A DNA stretch of 64,000 nt from Diplosphaera chodatii (taxonomy: Eukaryota; Chlorophyta; Trebouxiophyceae; Prasiolales; Stichococcaceae). Of this stretch, positions 44,386-54,177 are shown piece by piece. Under the pieces are notes generated by a model. It saw only the letters and a list, made by a program, of their open reading frames with translations. It searched no databases and had not been told where the DNA came from. Within the stretch, counting starts at the first letter, position 1; each line of letters begins with the position of its first letter. The stretch lies in contig JAALGY010000031.1 of the NCBI GenBank assembly GCA_032358165.1, forward strand, positions 1,364,001-1,428,000, written 5' to 3'. A program made the translations under genes and the position numbers.

Positions 44386-45863
44386 ATGTACGGTACGCGC
44401 GAGCTGCCGCTGCACAGAGTTCACAGCGCACGCGCCTGGAGCAGCAGAAGCCGCCACGGTCGCAAAGCCACCAGATGGTCGCAGGAATGGTGTCGGATCG
44501 GCATCGCAGTCATCCTGTTTGCTGGCGCCATGCTGATATTCAGTCAGGTGCGCCTTGCACCGTCTGACATCTCGTGAGACAATATGCTGGTCGCACAACA
44601 TGTATGGTCATATATCGCAACACCCATGCCACCCGCAGGCTGGGTCCAGAAAGTATTCCGCGGGGCAGCGCCACAGCAGTGGGCACCCTGTTGTCCGCCG
44701 AGCGTCACTGAGCAGCTTGCAGGTCCTGGTGCTGGTTGCGTGCCACGCCGTGTTCACGGGCCACGACTACACGCAGCACCAGGACTTCGAGTCCTGGTTC
44801 TTGCTGGACTACCAGAAGGTGTGTTCGCTGCTCAGAGTGCGCTTGGCACATGCGTTCTGGCATGCAGCCTGTTGCCAGGCCCCGCAGCTGGAGAACGGCT
44901 GATCCCTCGCCGACACGCAGGTGCCGGGCCAGACCGAGTCCTTCCTGCAGCACATGCAGCTGGGCGTCAGGGCGGCGGCGGACGACCCGGCGGCCCTGCT
45001 GGTGTTTTCGGGCGGCCAGACGAGGGCGGGCGCCGGGGCCCGCAGCGAGGCGCAGTCCTACCGCAACGTCGCGCACGCCGCCGGCTGGTTCGGCCACCCC
45101 GATGTGCAGCTCAGGGCCGTCACGGAGGTGGGCCCAGATGTCTGTGCCCGGGCGCTGTAGCTGCTGTCGTGCTGCTGCTGGAGGTCGTCACGGTGGTGCT
45201 AATGTCGCGGAAGCTGGCATTGGGTGCTGCTCGTGCAGGAACACGCGAGGGACAGCTTCGAGAACCTCCTGTTCTCGGTTTGCCGCTTCCGAGAGGTCAC
45301 CGGCCACTACCCAAAGCAGATCACCGTCGCCAGCTTCGAGTTCAAGCATGCACGCTTTGCGGACCTGCATCTGAGAGCGCTGCAGTGGCCGGTACAGCAG
45401 TTCAGGTTCCTGGGGACACCGGCGCTCTCAGAGCAGGCGTTGCAGGTGTGCACACCGGCGTGCTTTGTGACATGTTGCGCAGTGGGCATGTTGCGCACAG
45501 TTTCATTAATGTGTGGTACTATACTATCAGTTTCGTAACCGTCACCTGCATTGGCTGGGCTGGCAGGTTATACGGTATGTCAGGTGGATCTGGCTGGTAT
45601 ACTCAGATTCTCGCCGTCCGCAGGGGGAGGCGCAGACTGTGACGGCATTTCGGCACGATCTGTACGGGTGCGGCACAGAGTTGCAGCAGAAGCGTGCAGG
45701 AAGGGACCCATGGCACCAGGGGCCACACCCGGCTGACCAGTGCCCAGAGATGCGGGGGCTGCTTGCATTCTGTGGCCCCGATGTGTACCATGGCCAGAAG
45801 CCTCTGCCCTGGGTCAGCTCGCCACTCAGACAAACGAAAGGCTTGGAACATCTAACGAATTAG
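44386..45863 (+). CDS. DUF218-domain membrane protein
   Basis: DUF218 proteins occur in bacteria (SanA, ElyC), fungi and plants; the eukaryotic function is not established. Exons are 44386-44547, 44723-44818, 44921-45127, 45239-45445 and 45624-45863, in frame to 303 residues. A basic N-terminus precedes one membrane span (IGIAVILFAGAMLIF, about residues 35-52), suggesting type II topology. The domain follows: LVLVACHAVFTG, ESWFLLDYQK, ALLVFSGGQTR, SEAQSYRNVA, the signature ARDSFENLLFSVCRFREVTG, ITVASFEFKHARF and, near the end, DLYGCGTELQQKR and LLAFCGPDVY. These match the usual DUF218 core and its eukaryotic C-terminal extension. The first methionine is the only ATG in frame upstream of the span. 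Confidence 0.9.
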
Positions 45864-46196
45864 TGGTGGTGCTGCTGCTGCTGCTTGCGATTGTGCAAGG
45901 GACGTGCACTAATTTACAGGTGCTAGTAATGCGAACTGGAAGCAATTCAAGCATAAACCACGACATCAGCACCACAGCATCAGCAGTTGGTTTGCTCCAA
46001 CAATTTCCTTCTGCAAATTCATACAGCATCCATTCGTGGCGCAACAGGCCAAGCATAAGCAGCCCTCGTCTGCTCACAGCTGACTACTCATCGATCCGAA
46101 CCAGTTGTCAGAAGCCATGAAAGCCCCTCTCCCATCAAATCCTCCTCGTCACTCTACGTGCCACAGTTCTTCTCAGCTATGCAAATGCTGCGCATC
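45864..46196. other. Tail-to-tail gap between DUF218 and YDP-repeat genes
   Basis: About 330 bp separate convergent stop codons. It should hold both 3' untranslated regions. No exon or repeat was seen. Confidence 0.4.
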
Positions 46197-49100
46197 TCAC
46201 GTGCCATACGCAAGCTGCTGGCTTGAGGCAGGGGCCGGCTGTGATGGCGGCTGCTGCGCCCGCTGTGCTGATGGAGCCACCAGCAGATCGTGCATGATGC
46301 ACATCGTCCGCACGACCTCAGCGCCGTCCCGGCCCTGAATATGAGAGCAGCGTGTGTCAGGGTCAAGGCATGGCACCCAAGATGTACAGGCTGTCTGAGC
46401 CCATGATGCGGCAGAGCAAGCTGCCAGGCAGATGCAAATGAAACAGGCGGACCATTGCAAGGCCACACCTTGAGCAGGCCATGGATCGGTGAGTAGGAGG
46501 CGCCAGCCTCGCGCAGCATCGCTCTGGCGGAGCGTATCGCCTCTGCCGAGGGTTTTGGCAGCAGGACGCGACCGTGCATTCCATCCAGCAGCGCATACAG
46601 CGGCTGGTGCTTGGCCCGCAGCTTGCTGTCCTCAGCCAGCCGCCTGCACACCAGATTCGCCATTGGTTCACTGAACACATGCCCACACCATCTACCCAAC
46701 CGTCTTTCCCATCTGCCATGAAACAACTCGACGCATTGGTGCCTTCTTGCATACAAGTAGAACGCTCCATGTTGCATCAGCACTGCAGACACCAGCACTG
46801 AAAGTATCCCACCTGTAAGCGCTGGCGACGTGGAAGAAGTGGTCGCCGCCCCCACGCTTTGCAATCACATTGACTGCATCAAGCGGGTCCAGCTGTGCTG
46901 AGCTCGCCTTGAGCGCCGACCTGCAGTTTGCATGCTGCAACTGGTGGCCGAGCTTGAGAGAGCTGCCGCCGACGAGGAGGGCCATATTGCTGCTGGTCAG
47001 ACGTTCACATGCAACATCGGCAGCTACCGGGAAAGGCAGCCGCCCGTCCGCTGCCCTTCTACCAACTCTAAGGGGTCAAACACTCACCAAAGCTTGAACA
47101 GGTCAGGCACTGGGTCGTATGCTGCGTCCGCCTCGGGCGTGCTGCCGTTGACTGCCGCTGTGCCGCCCACCGCAGCTGAGGCGATGCTGCTGCTTGGCGC
47201 GGACGTGGCCTGCGCAGAGGACCACCATGGGTCATCGGTTGCTGCCACTTCATCAGATGCACACAGCAGCTGTGCAGTCAGTCAGCTACAGCAGACCAGC
47301 GCGTGAGCTTCGGCCGCTCACTGCCAGCTGCGCTTCGTAAGGGGTCTCCGCCGTGCTGCTGCTGCCGCCGCTGGCGCTGCCGCCGCTCCAGAAGCCGCGC
47401 CACGGCCAGCTGCGCCCCCCCGCAGCACCCGCCCCGACCTCCGCACCCGGCTCCCCGCTGTCTGCACACACCAGTGGTCGCAGGCTGATGCGCTGAAGCC
47501 CAATGAACAGTCCGACAGGCAACTGTCAGCACAGTGTGTGCACCACCGGGTTTGGCAGACATCCAGTTGGGTGGGTGGAAGTGCACCTCGAACAGGCACC
47601 GCTGCGGTGCCCTTGGGGCCACGGAACACGAAGGCGCGGCCCACTGCCATGTCTGGCGCCTCCCCACGTGCGTGCTGCAGAGTGCACACATGCAGGTCTG
47701 CACGACAGCTCAGTAGCACACAGAGCATGATTCACATTCAGGGGCATATGTCATGGAAACATCCGCGCGACCAGCCCAAGGCCCTGGCTGCTTGACCAGC
47801 ACGCCAGACCATGGGCTGCGCCTGGTGCACCCGCAAGCTCTGCACACGCCGAGGCTGACAGCGCGGTGACACGCGCACCATGGCCGCGCGGCGGATGGCC
47901 AGGCGCAGCGGGTCGTCCGGCGCGTCGGGCGGCGGCCCGGCCAGGGCACCCAGCAGCGCGGCCGCTGGATCATAGCGCCCCAGGGGCGTGCTGAGGGCGC
48001 CTGTCTTGATGACCTGCGGGTTCCAAGGCCAGGCCGTCCAGATTTCGACTGGGAGGAGATATGCATCTGCATGCTCCGCTCAGCAGCATGCACAAGCCAC
48101 GTGTACTGCGAAAGGTTGTGACCAGGGGCCATGGCGACCGAACCGGCGGCCTGCGCCCACCTGCGTGCCGCTGCTGGAGGCCGTGCTCCGGGTGCGCAGC
48201 CAGTTCCAAATGTCGTATCTTGACCGGCCGGTGGGCGCAGCTGGCTGGACGTCCAGCAGATTGGGCAGTGGATCGAACCTGCTGTCGCCTGTCAGGACAA
48301 GCATGACTACAGACATTAGTCCAGGGAGTTGCACAGGCTCCGAGCCTCCTCAATGCGCATGGCATCTGCGCTGAACAAGGGCAAGCCAGAATGTGTCGAC
48401 CTGCCCAGCTGCAGTCTGGAGCGCCGACCTGACACCGCCAAACCCAGAGCAAATAAAGGACCAGAACCACCGGTCGACTGTCATCAAATGCAGTGGTGAC
48501 TCACCAACAGGTGCGATGTCCAGGCCGACCACCTCGCGCAGGAAGCAGATGGCGCCGTGGACCGGCCCGGAGCGGGGCGCATACTCGGGCGCCGACTGCG
48601 CCGCTGCCAGGATCTCGCCCACCATGTCGTAGCGGCTGGAGCCTGTGGGCGCCTCCATTGCCAGCAGCGCCTGCGGAAACAGCGGCAGGCGTCCTTCGAC
48701 TAGCTGTCATGCCACATGATGCCTGCTGTACCCACGTGTGGCACTGCACCAGAGTTTGCAGCAATGTGCAGACTGCGTGCCCGACAGCACGCCAACCACC
48801 AGATGGACTTCAAACTGACATCGGGTTGCTGGTACAGGGTGACCAGGCAGTCATGCGACCCTATTTCATATGACGTGCCTGGAAGGGGTCCCAGCGCGAG
48901 CGGACAGTGGGCGCGACATTGCCAAAGAACGCGATGACAGGATCATAGCGGTCCACAAGGCCCTGCACACAGCAGTATTACGCTCACCGTTGAAACAGTT
49001 TCAGTTGTTCGCAGGCCTGCTGGCTGTCTTAAGCGAGGGCATCAGCCAGGGCAGGTGCAGGCCTACAAAGCTGCAGCTGCGAGGCTCACCCAGTCGCTGA

Positions 49101-52100
49101 AGGCAGAGGTTTGTTGATAGTCCAGCCCCCAGTCTGCGACCCAGGTTGCTGCTCGCAGCAGATCATACACCTGGAGTACATATTTGGGGGATTTTCAGCA
49201 AGACTGGCAGCGAGGCACAAGCGTTTCCACACTCTCCGAGTGTTAGCAACCAAAAGCTGCACATTTCGACTTCATGTCTGCTCACCGGATCGAACTTGGG
49301 CGCTGCGGTCGCACCGCCCTCGCGGCCGGCACGCAGCAGCTGCCAGATGCAGTCATATTTCGAGTATGGCTGCTGCTGACGCGGCTTGACGGCGCCTTGC
49401 AGCAGCGCCTGTGACAACACAGTGAGATGGTCACCATGCGGTCTTGGTGGACAGCAATGATGTTGCCGGAACGCACAAGCTGGCAATCAAGGCCTGGTCA
49501 TCCACCTCATCGCAATGGCATTTGAAAGGGGGCACAATGCCCGGACCTGGATCATGTCGTACTTCTGAGCCCCACGCGGCGGGACTGCCTCGAGCACAGC
49601 ACGAACAGGGTTGTACCGAGCATCCTGTCAACAGAAGAACAGTCTCGTTTCATTTACAGAAGTGGCTGCCATCGTGGGGGAGGCATCAATGATCTGTCAA
49701 AAGGCTTGCTGCTTCCAGCCAAGGCAAATTCCATAGAATGGCTGGACGCCAAGTGACATCCTCACCGGGTTGGCAGCCGATGATGCGCTGAGCGCCTCGT
49801 GGAACAGGTCGTACTTTTCGAGGCCAGCCCACCGTCGCTCTGGCGCAGCCACCTGAAGCCCGGAAAAGATAAAGCTCAAATCTAGCCCAACTGGGCACCG
49901 CGGCAGCTGACCAGCAATCTGGCAAACCTTGCCACCTTCCGAGAGGCCGCAGCCAACGCTGCAGATTTCCTTTTTGGCAGCAAGCGGCCACAATGATGCT
50001 AAGCCTGCCCACCTTGCCGCGCGCCAGACTGGCCAGGGGCCGCCTGCTTGACAGCACAGCACGCTCTGCGCGCTCCGCCAAAGTGCTGCCATCACGGGCG
50101 CCCACCGGCGCCCGCATCGTCGCTGTCAGTGACTGCCCCTCACGCTGCACCGACAGCACGTGCCCCTGGCCGTGCAGCCGTGACGCACCCACAGCAGCCT
50201 GCAACACAGCGCTCACGCCTCAATGACGCGACTTCCTCACTGGAGCCTGATCCCTGACAGTCGACTGCATCCTTCAGTTCGCGGGCTGGCTGAGGATCAG
50301 CATGCGCAGCTGCCTGATATCGCAGCCTCCTCTGCCGCACGTGGCCTACGCTCACCGAGGTGTTTATCACAAGCGCAAGCGCGGCGCGCATGAAGCCCGT
50401 CGCCTGCGCAAGCGGCGATGCTGCGGTGCCCCGCCCTGCCACGGCGCGCCTGTACGCCTCACCGGGGCTGACGCGCCCTGTGCTCGCGGTCTCCGCATCC
50501 GACGGACGCCCCGCCACCACCTGCAGGCACAACCCACAAGACGCATCAAAAAATGCAGGGATGATTCACTCCACGAAGCTGTTACTGCCGCACCGATGGA
50601 GCATGGACAACCCGTCCATGAGAGGGGCGTGCGTGACAGGCAGTGCCACATGGTGGCATGCTCACCTCTGCAGCCAGCTGATCCAAGCTGGAGTCCGCCG
50701 AGTCCGAGAGCGCGCCGCTCGACAGCGTGCCGCTGGCAATCTCCGCGGCCATGACATCGATGTCGCTTTGGTAGCCAAGGCTGGCGCCAGGGAAGTCGAC
50801 CGTCTCAGCCGCCATCTGCAGCGCATGTGACGCAATCCCTGAAGAGATATCTCGAGTCACTACAACTGATAGCTCTGTAGTTGATGCTGATCTCCTGCTG
50901 ATCATGTGCCATGCAAACCTCACCTGGGTGGTGTCATCACCGCCGTGGAACAGGGGATCGTAGATGTCGGGTGATGTGTCTGTGGCTTCCAGCTGCAGCA
51001 GCGAGACACAACAAGTCGTCAACGTAGCATATGGAGATGTAAGGTACAAAGCAAGGGGGCTGCAGCAAGATGGTCAGCTGAAAACAGCAGCAAGATGCCG
51101 AAGCACGCATGCAGTGATACCGGTCAGGTCTGTTCAGCGGCACATCATCCTGGTGATAATCATGGGACCCATTGTCACCTCAGTGGCAGCGGCATCATCA
51201 TGAAACAGCGGGTCATACATGTCCTCTGCGCTGAAGCCGCTTGCCTCCGCCTGCATGACAAAGCAGACGTTGCATGCAATATTGTTGGACGGCAGGACAT
51301 GTTGCAACATGATGCACAGGGGACCCAGACGCTCAACCAGCACCAGGTCTGCATGCAGTCTCAAACCCCTCACCCTGGGGCTGGCAGCGTTACCATGGAA
51401 CAGCGGGTCATACATGTCCTGGGCCTTGAAGTCTGCCGCCTCCGCCTGTGTGACGGAGCAGGAGTGCGCCTTCGTGGCGTGAACAATGGGCAGTCGTGGT
51501 GTCGTGATGAGAGGAATGTGGACAAATGCCCCACAGGCACATGAGCTGTATGCTGTGGCACCAGCTAGTCACCTGGGTGCCAGCAGCATCACCACGGAAC
51601 AGCGTATCATAGCTATCGTCTGGATTGTGGCGTGTGCTCACCTTTCCCTGCGTGATACAGTGTGCACATGCAGTGCATTGCACACAATGTACCTCTGGGC
51701 TGAGAGTTGGAGGACGCTACACGACATGAACAGCTACATGCTAACTGCATGGAACAAGCATTGAAGTGCAAAGTCAAGTTGACGATACCTCTGAAGGCTT
51801 CCCTGAGGTGTTGACGCTGCCGTTGCCGCCATGGAACAGCGATTCATGCAGTCTGTCCTCGGAGATCAGCGGCGCACTGGTGTCCTGCTCATACCAAGAA
51901 GAAGCGATGTCTCGATGTCCAGCTCACACCTTCCAGCTGCGGCCCTGCTGACAAGTATCTCGAAGAAAGATAACCGCCGACGGCAGCCCACCTGCTCGTC
52001 CTGCGACTTGCTGGGCTTGCCGCCCGGGCCACTCTTGAACGACACGACCTTGGGCGGCGGCGGCGGCCCGGTGCGCGCCTGCGGGGGCGGCGGGCTTGGC

Positions 52101-53644
52101 GAGCGCTGCACCCTGACAGGCTGCGGGCGCGGGGCTGCCGACGCTGCGGCGCGGGCTGTGCTGCTGTCAGCCCGTGGACGTATGTCCTGCAGCGCATGCT
52201 CATCGCTCAATATCCAAGCTGCTACTGTGGGACGCATGCGGTTGCATGTCGCACCAAGCAAATGTCACATGGACGAATGCAGGATTGTATACCTCAAGGC
52301 GGGTGCGGCCCGGCTCAGAAGCACCGCGGTTGACACCATTGCCGAGCAGGGTGGAGGCGGCGCTTGATGCCATCACGGCGTTGGTGCGGCTCTGCCCACT
52401 GCCCTTGGCCATCACTGCATCAGCGCTGTTGCGCCTGCGGCCGCTGGTGCCATCATCATTAGGCTCCTTCCATCCTGCCGACTTCCTGCAAACCAAACAT
52501 TGATGGTGAATGGTCATTCATGCAGCTGAAGCTGAGGGACTCTGCGCTGTGCTGCGATACGAAAGACATCAGCAGATGCCTCCCAGAGTGTCCGTGACGC
52601 ACTTGTCCGAGGGCTTGTCCAGGACGGAGTGCGCTGCGTTGGTGGCGATCAGCTTGAAGGCGAGCACCAACAGGATGCCGGAGGCGAGGATCGCAGCGGC
52701 CAGGCGCCGCCTTGCCTCGCCCGACAGCTGCAACTCACCCCACGAGGCCCACTGCAGCCGCTGCCAAGCAGGGTACTGAAAATCCTTCGCCTGCCGGGGT
52801 CTGTCAAGATAGGCCTGCAACACGGTGCAAGGGTGCCTTTTGGTTGCAAAGGTGTCTTGTTTGGCACACTCTGTCGTGTCCTTCGCCAGGCTGTTGGCAG
52901 CATAGTCAGATGTGCGAGAGCTCACCGCCACCGACTCTGACATTGGCTTGCCGGCCTGCTGAAACGTGGCGCGCGCAGCACCCGGTGCCAGCAGCGCAGC
53001 GGCAAGCAGCGGCATCAGCATCAGACCCTGCAGTCGCTGCAACAACGTCAGGGAGAAGCTGCCTGACCCTGCGCGTCATGGTCTGGATGCATGTGCACCA
53101 TTCAGCCTGGCTTCTAAGGGCAGCAGCAACCTACCTTGCTGAGCCACTGCCAGGGGCTTGGGAACTCGCGTTGCCGCTGCTGATCCGCATGCACCTTGAC
53201 CTGTGAACAAAGTTGCAGCGCCCTGTGAACCCGCAGCTGCACACCAGATGCATGCTGGACCAGACCGCTGGCCTCGGCAGCCAGCAAGTCCGCATGTGTC
53301 TGAGTGGATGTCAATCAGCACTGCTAGTCTCGCAATCACTGCCTGATGATTAAGGGTTGCAGCTGCAGCACGGCTCGCTGCTCGGTCGGGGATCAACTGT
53401 TCGCTGGCAACTTCATTCAACACACAGGCCCGACCGCAGCACGCACCCTATCTGGACCGAGGGGCCCTGATGCTGAAAGCGGCACAAGGCCGCGGCGCCG
53501 GCTGAGGCACGGCCGGATCGCCACATGCCGAGACAACTGGCAGTGTCCCGGGCTGCAAAAGCTGCTGGACTGCAGCAGGTGCAGCTGCGATGGTTGCACT
53601 CCTGTCCGTATGACCTGCCGAGAGCTGCAGAGGGGCGCTAGCAT
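46197..53644 (-). CDS. Large plastid-targeted repeat protein, unrecognised (YDPLF repeats)
   Basis: I do not recognise this protein. Its 27 exons are 53644-53447, 53299-53135, 53036-52926, 52775-52603, 52485-52293, 52186-51992, 51884-51816, 51647-51573, 51445-51374, 51250-51179, 50992-50924, 50815-50666, 50520-50356, 50198-50013, 49852-49766, 49624-49547, 49408-49286, 48962-48879, 48670-48505, 48288-48161, 48013-47879, 47674-47600, 47492-47322, 47209-47088, 46920-46813, 46643-46469 and 46334-46197, in frame to 1160 residues. Order: Ser/Arg-rich leader; hydrophobic LMLMPLLAAALLAPGAARA; FPSPWQ and YPAWQ boxes; membrane span AAILASGILLVLAFKL; Pro-rich linker; five YDPLFH repeats; Ala-rich segment; about ten [RK]-aromatic-[DN] motifs; and a C-terminal module with RAKHQPLYALLDGMHGRVLL. 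Function unknown; plastid or thylakoid membrane is my inference. Confidence 0.82.
50924..51884 (-). repeat. Five duplicated exons encoding 23-25-residue YDPLFH repeats
   Basis: Exons 51884-51816, 51647-51573, 51445-51374, 51250-51179 and 50992-50924 are each 69-75 nt, each start and end in phase 0, and each encode one repeat. The cores are LHESLFHGGN, SYDTLFRGDAA, MYDPLFHGNAA, MYDPLFHDDAA and IYDPLFHGGDD. The middle three also share an acidic lead (AEAADF, AEASGF) before the core. Such symmetric exons can be gained or lost without shifting the frame. Confidence 0.88.
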
Positions 53645-54177
53645 GGCAGCAGGCTGCCCGCGGGGCGTGCACGTCCCAGCCTTCCGGGAGTGTTACACCG
53701 CCAGACTTCTGGTCAGCGGTGCTCCGCGGCGGACGCTTCTCAACACACTGCTGGGATGTCAGCCTGGCTGGCTGAACTGACGTGCTGTGCGAGCCGCAGC
53801 TACTCAGGCACTCCGGCGCATAAGATCCGGAGCAACGTCAATCCATGCATGTCAGGTCTTTTAGGTGGCCTAATCAGAACCGCTGGTCCGCTGCGTCAGC
53901 TGAAAGGGAACCTACTAGACTCCTATGTACCGTCTTGCCCATCAGGGGTGCATCGTGCATGTAAAGCTCACTTCCCCGCTTTGCGCCTCGTGATATTGCA
54001 TTGCCACCTCGCCACCATGTACAAGTCCTGAGTTGGTCATGAGTGTCAACCAGCAACCAGTTCAATGCAGCGCAGCTTGTCGATCAAACGCAACCATTCG
54101 ATGGCCTGTGCATGTGCGTCCCATGCTCACGACACCCCTTGAAACGAGACAGCGGCCTGTTCTATGTCAGCAGTCAT
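53645..54177. promoter_or_regulatory. Divergent upstream region of YDP-repeat gene and RAD17
   Basis: About 530 bp lie between two head-to-head start codons and should contain both promoters. No exon, repeat or clear core element was recognised. Confidence 0.4.

Noticed and set aside
44584..45642. A 352-codon plus-strand reading frame
   Set aside because: It runs in a different frame through DUF218 exons and introns; the spliced DUF218 protein explains the DNA.
53201..53242. A 42-nt GT-AG interval near the 5' end of the repeat-protein gene
   Set aside because: Shorter than any other intron here and open in frame, so it was merged into exon 53299-53135.
46197..53644. Possibility that the repeat region is a CRISPR array or minisatellite
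   Set aside because: The units are similar in protein but clearly different in DNA, and each is bounded by splice sites, so this is coding exon duplication.
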